From contig CAZAQB010000160.1 of the NCBI GenBank assembly GCA_964487155.1, positions 1-7,340 of the forward strand: a stretch of DNA of 7,340 nt. Reading direction: 5' to 3'. The stretch is from CAZAQB01 sp964487155. Its GTDB lineage: Bacteria; Pseudomonadota; Gammaproteobacteria; Nitrococcales; Nitrococcaceae. Every line of letters begins with the position of its first letter. Within the stretch, counting starts at the first letter, position 1. This document shows, piece after piece, positions 1 to 7,021 of the stretch. The notes under the pieces were generated by a model that made no database searches, had not been told where the DNA came from, and was given only the letters and a program-made list of their open reading frames with translations. Made by a program: the position numbers and the translations under genes.

Positions 1-1095
1 GGGGGCCCAGCGGTGCTGGAGCAGGCCCTGGCAGGTGTCGCGCTCGGCGGCGGTGAGCCGGGGCAGGTCCTGCTCCGGCAGGGGGGTTGGCTCCTGGGTC
101 CAGAGGGCGCGGTGGGCGAGCAGGGTGTCCGGATCCATCAGCAGGGAACGCGCCTGGGGCAGGTAGCGGCGCAGCCGGTCGAGGATGGCGAAGCCGTGGG
201 TGTCGAGATCGCCCCAGTACCAGCAGGCCAATCCCTGCAGCCAGGGCAGGCGGCCAAAGGCCTCCACAGCGTAGCCGCGGCCCATGAACACGACGCCGCC
301 GGGCAGGTCCTCGAAGGCCAGCCCGGTCTGCAGGTTCTCGACGATGAACACCCGGCGTACCGCCACGGCGAGGCCCGCCAGCTCCGCCACCGGGGCGGTC
401 AGATCCCGCAGCCCGCCCAGCGCGGCGCCAGGCAGCGGGTCCAGCAGCCGCAACCGCAGCCGGTCGGGTGGCTGGGCGAGGCCGGTGAGGGCGGCGAAGT
501 CCGGCTCCGGCGGCTCGCCGCGCAGGGCCCGCAGCCACTCCCCCAGCACCCCCCGGTGGCGCTCCAGCCATTTGCTGTCCACCCCCGGCACCGGCACCTG
601 GCGCGGGTACAGGCCGCTGCCGGGGTGGCGCTCAAGCCAGGCCAGCAGCTCCAGCAGCCGGCTGAGCTCGGCATCGCTCCAGCCGGCGAGCAGCTCGATC
701 TGCCGGGGCAGCACCGGCGCCAGCACGGGCCAGCGCTCGACGATCCGGGCGTAGCGGCGCCGGCAGCGGCGCCAGGCCTCGCCCTCGCCGATCAGTTCGC
801 TGACCGCCTCGGCGTCGTCCATGCGCAGCGCCTGGGGCAGGCGCTGGGTGCCGGCGGCCGGCCAGCGCCGCTCCACCCACTCCACGGTGCCGGGGCCGGG
901 CCAGTGCTGCCAGCCCTGCTGCCAGGCGCGCACCTCGCCCAGGTGGGCCAGGGCCTGGCGCTCGCTGGGCGGGCCGAGTGGCAGGCGCAGCGGCCAGTCG
1001 CCGCCGCCGGCGAGCCAGTCCCGGCGCTGCTGGCGGTAGCGGGTGGCGAGCCGCCCCTCGACGGCGGCGCGGTCAAGCAGAAAGGCTCGCGCCAT
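1..1095 (-). CDS. jetD: JetD, Wadjet Toprim-like nuclease subunit (3' end cut off by window edge)
   Basis: In Wadjet systems JetD is the nuclease that cleaves closed-circular plasmid DNA captured by the JetABC motor. An open frame runs from an ATG at 1095 to the window edge: 365 codons with no stop. The N-terminal half fits DUF3322, with W-x-LRLPLGPPSE at about 34-45 and the hallmark VPVPGVDSKWLERH at 167-180. The C-terminal half fits DUF2220, the Toprim-like part: FIVEN at 250-254 (acidic E253), MGRGY at 271-275, YWGDLDTHGF at 293-302 (DxD at D296/D298), and LLMDPDTLL at 318-326. Family members run to roughly 380-400 residues and end in a conserved Leu-Glu-Gln-Glu-like stretch. That tail is not seen, so perhaps 15-35 residues lie outside the window. 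The start overlaps the jetC end by 23 bp and has no good Shine-Dalgarno, which suggests translational coupling to jetC. The catalytic-type residues are present, so activity is likely (inference). Confidence 0.93.
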   Translation of the reverse strand, partial: MARAFLLDRAAVEGRLATRYRQQRRDWLAGGGDWPLRLPLGPPSERQALAHLGEVRAWQQGWQHWPGPGTVEWVERRWPAAGTQRLPQALRMDDAEAVSELIGEGEAWRRCRRRYARIVERWPVLAPVLPRQIELLAGWSDAELSRLLELLAWLERHPGSGLYPRQVPVPGVDSKWLERHRGVLGEWLRALRGEPPEPDFAALTGLAQPPDRLRLRLLDPLPGAALGGLRDLTAPVAELAGLAVAVRRVFIVENLQTGLAFEDLPGGVVFMGRGYAVEAFGRLPWLQGLACWYWGDLDTHGFAILDRLRRYLPQARSLLMDPDTLLAHRALWTQEPTPLPEQDLPRLTAAERDTCQGLLQHRWAP

Positions 1096-4000
1096 GGCTC
1101 GCGGCGGGCAGGTCGAGGCGCTCCCGGTCGCTGTCGTAGGCGATGGGCAGGGTGGAGGAGCGCTGCCGCTCGGCGATGTCCACGAAGCAGGCGCCGCCGA
1201 TGAACGGCTCCAGGGTCATCACCGATTTGAGCGGCGTGGCGACAATCATCTGGAAGCCGAAGCGCTGGAAGATGCGCATCACCAGCTCGGTGAACTCGTT
1301 GTCGGCCTTGGCGAAGGCCTCGTCCAGTACCACCGGCGCGTACACCGGCAGGCCGCCGTCGGCACCGCCGAGCTGGTAGCGCAGGGCGGCGGCCAGGCAG
1401 GTGGTGGCGAGCTTCTCGCGCTGGCCGCCGGACTTGCCGGCGCCGGAGCGGTAGATCTCCACCTCGTTGCCCTCGGCGTCCAGCTCGCGGCCGATGAACT
1501 CCACATGCAAGCGCACATCCAGCACCTGCTCGCGCCAGCGCTGCTGATCGGCCTCCTGGCCGCCGAGCCGCGCCACCAGCTCGCGCAGCACCAGGAAGCG
1601 GGCCTCGGCCTGGTCGCGGTCCATCTGCCAGGCATGGCCCAGCACCTGCTGGACCTGGTCGCGGAACTCCCGCACATCGGTGAGATGGCGGTCGCTGACC
1701 TCGATCTGCAGGTGGGTGCCGGGGTTGAACTCGGCGTCGGCCAGGCCCTCGTTGACCAGCTCCATGCGCTCGCGGATCTGCTTGCGGGCCTGGGTGAGGT
1801 GGGCGTTCAGGGCCGCCAGGTTCTCGCTGCTCTGCTCGCGCAGCAGCTCGAAGAAGCGCTGCTCGTGGTGGGGCAGGCCGTCGCGCTCCAGGCGCTGCAG
1901 CAGCGCCATGAAATCCGGCGCCGAGTCCAGGGTGGCGTCCATGTCGGCGCCGTCCGCCGGCCAGTCGTGCTTGAAGCTCGCGAAGGCCTTTTCCATGGAG
2001 CGGGTGAGGCGGCCGGCCTCCTCGCGCAGCTCCTTCAACTCGGCGTTCAGGGCCCGTTCCACGGCGGTGCGGCGGTCCTCCAGGTTGGCCAGGGTGAGCC
2101 GGCCGCGGGCGGCGAAGCGCTCGTCCAGGGCCTGGCGGTGCTCCGGCGCCAGGGGTGGGGCCGCCTCCAGCCGCTGGCGCAGGCTCTCAAGGCTGGTGCG
2201 ATGCTCCTCAAGATTCGCCGCCAGGGTCTGGCGCTGCACCCGCACGTCCCGCAGGCCCTTGTCGGTGGCCTGCACGGCCTCGCGCTGGGCGGCGATGCGC
2301 CGGTCCAGGTCCTGGAGCTGGCGGTTGTCCTGGCGCAGGGCCTGGAGGTCCTGCTCCAGGGTGTGCAGGCGCTTTAACAGCGGCTCGATGTCGATTTCGC
2401 CCCAGGTCAGGTTCACCAGGGCCATGCAGGCCTGCAGGCGTTCCTGCCCGGCCTGGCGGCGCTCGCGCAGCTCCCGCAGCTGGCTGTCCAGGCTGGCGAG
2501 CTGGCCGCCCAGCTCCTGGGCCTGTTTGCGGAACAGGGCGAGCTTGTCGCGGTTGTCGAAGCCGAGCACCCAGTTGCGGCGGTCGTCCACCGCCCGGCGG
2601 TCGTCCTTCTCGTGGCGGCTGCGGCCGTGGCGCACCTGGCCCTCCCGGGTCAGTGCCCGCTCGGCGCGGCGGAAATCGGCCAGGGTCTCGACGCAGGCGT
2701 AGTCGAAGCGCCGCACCAGCTCGCCCCGCAGCCAGGGCCGGAACACCGACTCGCGCAGCTCGATCTTGTGCACCAGGGAGTGGGGCGGGGGGCGCTCCAG
2801 CCGGCCGCTGGGCTCCGTGACGCGGTGGTAGACCAGGCGCTGGCCCAGGTGGTGGCTGTTGACGAACTCGGAGACCGCGGCGTAGCGGCGCTCCTCCACC
2901 AGCAGGGACAGGGCCAGGCCCCGCAGCACCCGCTCGGCGGCGCCGCACCAGGGGGCCTCGGCCTCCTTCACCTGCATCAGCTCGCCGGCGAACGGCAGGT
3001 CCGCCTCGGGCAGCCCCAGGGCGTCGGCGATGCGCCGGCGCAGCTCCAGCATGTGGGCCGGAATGTTGGAGGGCTGGCGCTCCATGGCCTCCACCTCCCG
3101 GCGCACGGCGGCGAACTCGGCCTCCACCCGGTTCTGCTCGTCGCGCAGGGCGTCGCGGCGGGCGTCGGCCTCGTCCTGCTCGCGCTGCCAGTTCTCGACC
3201 GTGCTGCGGGCCTCGCCGGCGCGCTCGGCGAAGGCGGCGGCGCTCTCCGGCAGGGCCCAGCCCAGGGCCTGGCAGGCCTGCTCGGCCCGGGCCCGGGTCT
3301 GGCGGCGCTCCTCCAGTACCCGGGTGGTCTCGGCCTGGTCCTGTTCCAGGCGCTCGATGCGCTCGCCGCCGGAGCGGCGGTACTCGGTCTGCAGCTCGCC
3401 CAGCTCCCGTTGCTGCGCCGCCAGGGTGTCCTCCAGGCGCTGCTGCTCGCCGGCCAGGCCCTGCTCGCCCACTTCCAGCTCGGCGATCCGCTCGCCCAGC
3501 AGCCGGGCGCGGACCGCGTCGCGGTAGCGGTCGATGCCGGCGGTGAGCTGCTCGCCGGCCTCGATCTCCCGGCCGGTCTCGGCGAGGCGCTCCCAGGCCG
3601 TGCGGGCCGGGCGCAGGGTGTCCACCTGGCGCCGCGCGGTCACCACGCTCTGATGGGCGGCGTCCAGCTCGGCGAACTCCGAGACCAGGCGCTCGGCGGC
3701 GTCGAAGGTGTCCGGCCGGTCGAGCATGAACTCCCGCAGGAAGGTGTTGAGATCGCCCAGGTTCTTGGCCGACTGGGTGCGGTGCAGCAGCTTCAGCGCC
3801 ATCTCCGAGTCGATGCCCAGCAGGCGCCGGAAGCGCTCACAGTAGGGGCGGAACACACTGTGGTGGTCGACGTCGGCGAGCCGGCGCTTCAGTGACCGGA
3901 TGTCGAGGTCGAAGCCCTCCAGCTCGGTGGCGATGTCGAAGGGGCGCTCGGCGATCATGAAATGGCGCCGCACATCGGCGTTGCCCGAGGCGCTGCCCTT

Positions 4001-4429
4001 GAGCCAGAAGAGCTGCGCCAGGGTCACGGTGCGCCCCTCGCCGTTGGCGAAGGTCAGGGCGAGCGCGCTCCAGGTGGTGCCGGTGCGCAGGTAGCGGGTG
4101 GCGATCTCGCCGGAGCCGGTGTCCTTCTGGTCGGCCCAGGCGCCGCGCAGGTAGGACACCAGGTTGCGGTCCTTGCGGCCGCGCTCGCCCTCCCGGGCGG
4201 CGGCGTTGAACGACAGCCACAGCGGCGGCACCAGCAGGGCGGCGAAGGCATCCAGCAGGGTGGACTTGCCGGAGCCCGAGCGGCCCACCACCAGAAAGCC
4301 CTGCTCGGCGATGGGGATGTCGTGCAGGCCCGAGAAGGTGCCCCAGTTCAGCACCTGCAGGCGCTGCATGCGGAACTGGGCGCGGCGCTCCAGGGCGGCG
4401 GTGTCGGTGAGGAAGTCGTCCTGGCGCAC
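1073..4429 (-). CDS. jetC: JetC, SMC-like ATPase of the Wadjet complex
   Basis: JetC is the SMC/MukB-like motor ATPase of Wadjet, which extrudes DNA loops together with JetA and JetB. From the GTG at 4429 it is 1118 residues long. The N-terminal head carries a Walker A GRSGSGKST (about 49-57, Lys55). A first coiled-coil arm, rich in Glu, Arg, Leu and Gln, spans about 263-450. A hinge-like globular part covers about 456-630. A second coiled arm runs to about 810. The C-terminal head holds the ABC signature KSGGQREK (SGGQ from 1000) and Walker B PVVLDEAFAKAD (D1036, E1037). The full ATPase set is intact. I chose GTG 4429 because GGGAGGA lies 8 nt upstream, starting 4 bp after the jetB stop. An upstream in-frame GTG at 4477 (1134 residues, 44-bp overlap with jetB) has no comparable ribosome site. 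The stop overlaps the jetD start. Other SbcC/MukB-type ATPases share the fold, but the neighbours settle the identity. Confidence 0.95.
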   Translation of the reverse strand: MRQDDFLTDTAALERRAQFRMQRLQVLNWGTFSGLHDIPIAEQGFLVVGRSGSGKSTLLDAFAALLVPPLWLSFNAAAREGERGRKDRNLVSYLRGAWADQKDTGSGEIATRYLRTGTTWSALALTFANGEGRTVTLAQLFWLKGSASGNADVRRHFMIAERPFDIATELEGFDLDIRSLKRRLADVDHHSVFRPYCERFRRLLGIDSEMALKLLHRTQSAKNLGDLNTFLREFMLDRPDTFDAAERLVSEFAELDAAHQSVVTARRQVDTLRPARTAWERLAETGREIEAGEQLTAGIDRYRDAVRARLLGERIAELEVGEQGLAGEQQRLEDTLAAQQRELGELQTEYRRSGGERIERLEQDQAETTRVLEERRQTRARAEQACQALGWALPESAAAFAERAGEARSTVENWQREQDEADARRDALRDEQNRVEAEFAAVRREVEAMERQPSNIPAHMLELRRRIADALGLPEADLPFAGELMQVKEAEAPWCGAAERVLRGLALSLLVEERRYAAVSEFVNSHHLGQRLVYHRVTEPSGRLERPPPHSLVHKIELRESVFRPWLRGELVRRFDYACVETLADFRRAERALTREGQVRHGRSRHEKDDRRAVDDRRNWVLGFDNRDKLALFRKQAQELGGQLASLDSQLRELRERRQAGQERLQACMALVNLTWGEIDIEPLLKRLHTLEQDLQALRQDNRQLQDLDRRIAAQREAVQATDKGLRDVRVQRQTLAANLEEHRTSLESLRQRLEAAPPLAPEHRQALDERFAARGRLTLANLEDRRTAVERALNAELKELREEAGRLTRSMEKAFASFKHDWPADGADMDATLDSAPDFMALLQRLERDGLPHHEQRFFELLREQSSENLAALNAHLTQARKQIRERMELVNEGLADAEFNPGTHLQIEVSDRHLTDVREFRDQVQQVLGHAWQMDRDQAEARFLVLRELVARLGGQEADQQRWREQVLDVRLHVEFIGRELDAEGNEVEIYRSGAGKSGGQREKLATTCLAAALRYQLGGADGGLPVYAPVVLDEAFAKADNEFTELVMRIFQRFGFQMIVATPLKSVMTLEPFIGGACFVDIAERQRSSTLPIAYDSDRERLDLPAASHGASLSA

Positions 4430-4433
4430 GGTC

Positions 4434-5111
4434 TCAGTCCTCCCGGGGAGGGGCGGCGCCTTCCGGCGCGTCCTCACCGCTGCCCAGTGCGGCGTAGCGG
4501 CGGGCGAGCGCGGTGACCTCCTCGGCGCTGAACAGCAGCTTCAGGGTGGGGGCGATCTCGTAGCGTCCCTCGCTGCCGCGGATGGCACTCAACAGACTGT
4601 TGCGCTTGACCTTCTCGATGGCCGCGTTGACCCGCCTCTCGAAGCCCGCCCGGTCGGTGCTGGCGGTGCGCTCGTAGAGCTGCATCTGCTCCAGCATCTC
4701 GGCCTCCGAGACCACCGCCCGCTCGCCGCGCACGTCCGCCTGGGCCAGCAGCTGGCGCAGGTAGAGCAGCAGCACCGACTCCAGGAAGGTGAGCCGGGTG
4801 CGCCGCAGCAGGATGGGGGCGTCCAGCTCGCCGGTGTCGGCCTGGCGTAGAAAGGCCACCTGCAGGTCGGCATCCAGCACCAGCTCCAGGAACAGATCGG
4901 CCAGGCGCGAGCGTATCACCTGCTGGTGGCGCAGCAGCGCCGGCCACAGCCGGCTGTGGCGGCGGGCGTCCAGGGCGGGGCCGGCCAGCAGCTGCACCAG
5001 CACGCGCCGGGCCTCCTCCGGCAGGGTGCCGGTGTCGCCCTCGTAGAGCGCGGCGTCAGGCGCCTGCCAGGGCCCGGTCTCCTCGGGCTCGGGCGCGGGT
5101 TCCGATGTCAT
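4434..5111 (-). CDS. jetB: JetB, DUF4194 (KITE/MksE-like) Wadjet subunit
   Basis: JetB is the small winged-helix (KITE, MukE/MksE-like) subunit that binds the JetA kleisin and stabilises the JetC motor on DNA. The product is 225 residues, normal for DUF4194. Family-type features are visible: LWPALLRHQQVIRSRLADLF at 55-74, FLRRTR-like APILLRRTRLTFLESVLLLYL at 98-118, then ERRVNAAIEKVKRNSLL at 158-174 and RYEIAPTLKLLFSAEEV at 183-199, which closes the second winged-helix region. The first 25 residues are acidic and Pro/Glu-rich, and the last 15 are also acidic; both tails look disordered. The ATG at 5111 is the only Met start before the conserved core, and a weak GAGGG lies 12 nt upstream. The first 56 bp overlap the 3' end of jetA in another frame, so translation is probably coupled. 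The stop is 4 bp before the jetC GTG. Confidence 0.92.
   Translation of the reverse strand: MTSEPAPEPEETGPWQAPDAALYEGDTGTLPEEARRVLVQLLAGPALDARRHSRLWPALLRHQQVIRSRLADLFLELVLDADLQVAFLRQADTGELDAPILLRRTRLTFLESVLLLYLRQLLAQADVRGERAVVSEAEMLEQMQLYERTASTDRAGFERRVNAAIEKVKRNSLLSAIRGSEGRYEIAPTLKLLFSAEEVTALARRYAALGSGEDAPEGAAPPRED
4437..4444 (-). promoter_or_regulatory. Ribosome binding site that decides the jetC start
   Basis: On the minus strand the sequence is GGGAGGAC, a strong anti-16S match. It ends 8 nt before the GTG at 4429 and sits across the last codons of jetB. The same octamer precedes jetA. It supports a 1118-residue JetC rather than the longer form starting at 4477. Confidence 0.7.
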
Positions 5112-6564
5112 CGTCGAATTCTGCCCTCGTGAAGAAGATGCGCGGGATGCGGGCGCGCCGCGCGGCGCCGTCGGCGCCTTCCCAGGCGACCTGCTCGGTC
5201 TGCTCGGAGACCGTGCCGTGGCGCACGCCCAGGGCCACCAGGCCCACCACGCTGCCCAGGCCCTGTTCCGCGGGGTAGGCCGCCAGCACGTCGGCGACGG
5301 TCACCGGCTCGCGGCGGGAGAGCAGCTCGCGGAGCTGCTCGCGCAGGCGTCGGAAGTCGATCTCCGAGCCGGCCACCAGCTCGCCCACGGTCTCCAGGGT
5401 GATGTCGGCCGGCTCGGCCCGGGCGATGCCGCCGTTCACCCGGTCCTGGATCGGGTCATGGAGCTGCCACTGGGCCACCGAGCGCAGCCCGGCGCTGGAG
5501 AGATACAGCACATGCCCCACATCGGCTGTGGGGCGGACGTGTTCCTTGGCCTGGGCCGCCCGGCGCTGGGCCAGGGCCAGCAGCCGGTTCAGCCGGCGCT
5601 GCTCGCGGAACTCCTGGCTCTGCACGAAGTGCTTGAGGCTGCGCGCGAAGTGCTGGAAGACCTCGTGCACCTCGCCGCCCCGCTCCAGCAGCAGCCGGGT
5701 GAGTTGCAGCAGGAAGCGCCGCTCGCGCCGGGAAAGCTCGCGGCTGAAATCCCGCGACAGCACGTCCTCCAGGGCGTTCTCCAGGGCCACCGACTGCTCG
5801 GGATCGGTGAGCAGCCGCCAGAAGGCCTTGAAGGTGCGGCCGGCGTCGGCCTCGGCGATCACGTCCACCCCGGCGAACAGTTTCTCCAGCACCTCGCCGC
5901 GACTGCTGTCGGCATCCAGGATCTGCTCGCGCAGCTCGCGGTTGAGCTGCTGGAAGTCCTCCCGCACCCGGCGGAAATCGTTGGCCAGCTCATCGGCCAG
6001 GGCCAGGATCTCCCGGGCCCGCTCCAGGGCGCGGTCCGCCGGCAGGGGCTCGAACTCGCCGCGGGCGACGGCCGCGATCTCGGCATCCAGGCGGGCGCGT
6101 TCGCGCTGCAGGGCTTCCAGGCGCCGCTCCGGGTCGGCCTCGGTCTGCTCGGCGAGCTGGCGCAACTGGCCGAACACCAGCGACAGCCGGCTCTCCGTGG
6201 CCACCGCCCGCTGTTCGCCGAGCGACTGCACGAACTGGATGGCCCGCACCGCCGCGGCGCTGAGCTCGTACTCCTCCTCGGCGGCCTCCGGCTGGTAGCT
6301 GCGCTCCAGATAGCCGCTGCGCAACCATTGCGACATGTAGGCCTCGGCGGGCTGGGGCAGGTCGAAGCCCCGGGCCCGCAGCTCCTCCAGATCGCCGGCG
6401 ATGCGCTCTCGCAGCACGGTGCTGGGCAGCCGGCGCTCCTTCTCCAGCAGGTGGGCCTGGAGCATGCCCAGCACCACCGGGGCGTTGTCGGCGGCCAGCA
6501 GCTGCCAGGCCGTGCTCTGGCGGGCGCGCCGCAGCGCCAGGATCTGTTCCGCCGCTCTGGGCAT
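5056..6564 (-). CDS. jetA: JetA, DUF3375 (kleisin/MksF-like) Wadjet subunit
   Basis: JetA is the kleisin subunit, related to MksF/MukF, which bridges the JetC heads and dimerises to build the double-motor Wadjet complex. The product is 502 residues, the usual size for DUF3375. The N-terminal part (about 1-115) looks like a winged-helix module: WQLLAADNAPVVLGMLQAHL (20-39) and YMSQWLRSGYLERSY (76-90). A long helical, Arg/Glu-rich middle follows (about 140-215). The family core VLEKLFAGVDVIAEADAGRTF runs over 225-245, then FWRLLTDP (248-255). The C-terminal part carries VTVADVLAAYP (421-431) and a terminal winged-helix stretch ending IPRIFFTRAEF (473-483). It is first in the operon, with a 36-nt stretch upstream of the ATG that includes GGGAGGA 13 nt before it, a rather long spacing. 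No frameshift or missing block was seen. The identity is firm, both from the family and from its position before jetB. Confidence 0.94.
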   Translation of the reverse strand: MPRAAEQILALRRARQSTAWQLLAADNAPVVLGMLQAHLLEKERRLPSTVLRERIAGDLEELRARGFDLPQPAEAYMSQWLRSGYLERSYQPEAAEEEYELSAAAVRAIQFVQSLGEQRAVATESRLSLVFGQLRQLAEQTEADPERRLEALQRERARLDAEIAAVARGEFEPLPADRALERAREILALADELANDFRRVREDFQQLNRELREQILDADSSRGEVLEKLFAGVDVIAEADAGRTFKAFWRLLTDPEQSVALENALEDVLSRDFSRELSRRERRFLLQLTRLLLERGGEVHEVFQHFARSLKHFVQSQEFREQRRLNRLLALAQRRAAQAKEHVRPTADVGHVLYLSSAGLRSVAQWQLHDPIQDRVNGGIARAEPADITLETVGELVAGSEIDFRRLREQLRELLSRREPVTVADVLAAYPAEQGLGSVVGLVALGVRHGTVSEQTEQVAWEGADGAARRARIPRIFFTRAEFDDDIGTRARARGDRALAGA

Positions 6565-6576
6565 CGTGTAGTGATC

Positions 6577-6584
6577 GTCCTCCC
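6577..6584 (-). promoter_or_regulatory. Ribosome binding site of jetA
   Basis: The minus strand reads GGGAGGAC, 13 nt before the jetA ATG at 6564. The match is strong but the spacing is longer than the common 5-10 nt. No in-frame ATG, GTG or TTG lies at a better distance, so the ATG is kept. Confidence 0.6.
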
Positions 6585-6759
6585 ATCGGGCCGCGCGGGC
6601 CCGTCACCTTGGCGCATGGTCATGCCGCGAGCGCACAGATGCAACGCATCGCCGGTGCGGGCTTTGCATGGCGCGCTGTCTGGGCAACGTGGCCTGTGGC
6701 GGGTCTTGGCGAGGCGCGCAGGGAACGGTGCAGGCCTTGGCGCCTGTGCCGGCGCAGCC

Positions 6760-6788
6760 GTAGCCCCACGTTGCGAAGAAACGTGGGG
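6760..6788 (+). repeat. REP-like element 1 (GTAG head plus hairpin)
   Basis: A GTAG tetranucleotide at 6760-6763 is followed by a perfect 9-bp stem, CCCCACGTT (6764-6772) with AACGTGGGG (6780-6788), closing the 7-nt loop GCGAAGA. The GTAG head and adjacent hairpin are the hallmarks of REP elements mobilised by REP-associated tyrosine transposases (TnpA-REP/RAYT). No such transposase gene is in the window. A small second hairpin, CGGG-CTTCA-CCCG, follows at 6790-6802. Confidence 0.8.
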
Positions 6789-6837
6789 ACGGGCTTCACC
6801 CGCTGCGGCCACGTTCGGGCTGAGGCATTCGGAAGCA

Positions 6838-6851
6838 GGGACATAATCAGG
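6838..6851 (+). repeat. 14-bp repeat, inverted partner at 7317-7330
   Basis: GGGACATAATCAGG here is identical to the minus strand of 7317-7330, the candidate antitoxin promoter. The flanks do not match. One such exact 14-mer pair is not far from chance in a window of this size, so its meaning is uncertain. Confidence 0.4.
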
Positions 6852-6926
6852 CGCCCTGATCGTGGTCTTGAACACGCGATTGCCACGAGGCGTTGGGATG
6901 CTGCCCGGCGCCGACCGAAGCCCGCC

Positions 6927-6965
6927 GTAGGGCAGGTTGCGGAGAAACCTGCCATCGGGCGATGG
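6927..6965 (+). repeat. REP-like element 2 with a compensated stem
   Basis: GTAG at 6927-6930 is followed by an 8-bp stem, GGCAGGTT (6931-6938) with AACCTGCC (6946-6953), and loop GCGGAGA. The stem differs from the other two copies but stays fully paired, and the loop differs at one base. A second palindrome, CCATCG-GG-CGATGG (6952-6965), overlaps its end. The upstream GAAGCCCGCC resembles the GAAGCCGCC before element 3. Confidence 0.75.
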
Positions 6966-7021
6966 CATGGGTGCCGCGGGTCGGTCCGGACGCGGCCCGG
7001 GGATTGACACCTCGGCGTTTG

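Larger units (their letters stand above)
6565..7021. other. Gene-free interval with REP elements between the antitoxin-like gene and jetA
   Basis: These 457 bases hold no coding region I can support. Open frames here have no family motifs, and those on the minus strand are just extensions of non-coding frames into jetA. The interval contains two REP-like hairpins (6760-6788 and 6927-6953) and one copy of a 14-bp sequence repeated inverted at the window end. It must also hold the jet operon promoter unless transcription enters from further upstream. No convincing -35/-10 pair was found near jetA; the best, TTCAAG with GATTAT at 18 bp spacing (6843-6872, minus), is weak. No CRISPR, tRNA or rRNA was seen. 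Confidence 0.7.

Noticed and set aside
13..1203. Long plus-strand open frame opposite jetD
   Set aside because: It is antisense to the clear JetD frame. The product is Gly/Ala/Gln/Pro-rich with no domain, as expected from the reverse of GC-rich codons.
1043..3895. Long plus-strand open frames (1043-2377 and 2612-3895) opposite jetC
   Set aside because: They mirror the JetC coiled-coil codons, giving low-complexity Leu/Ala/Gln/Gly protein without motifs. JetC with intact ATPase motifs is the real gene.
5218..6846. 542-codon plus-strand open frame opposite jetA
   Set aside because: It is a compositional shadow of jetA. It has no recognisable family, and jetA is a clear DUF3375 gene on the other strand.
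6841..6872. Promoter TTCAAG-18 bp-GATTAT for the jet operon
   Set aside because: It has only 3/6 and 4/6 matches and lies about 280 bp from jetA. It is too weak to list as a feature.
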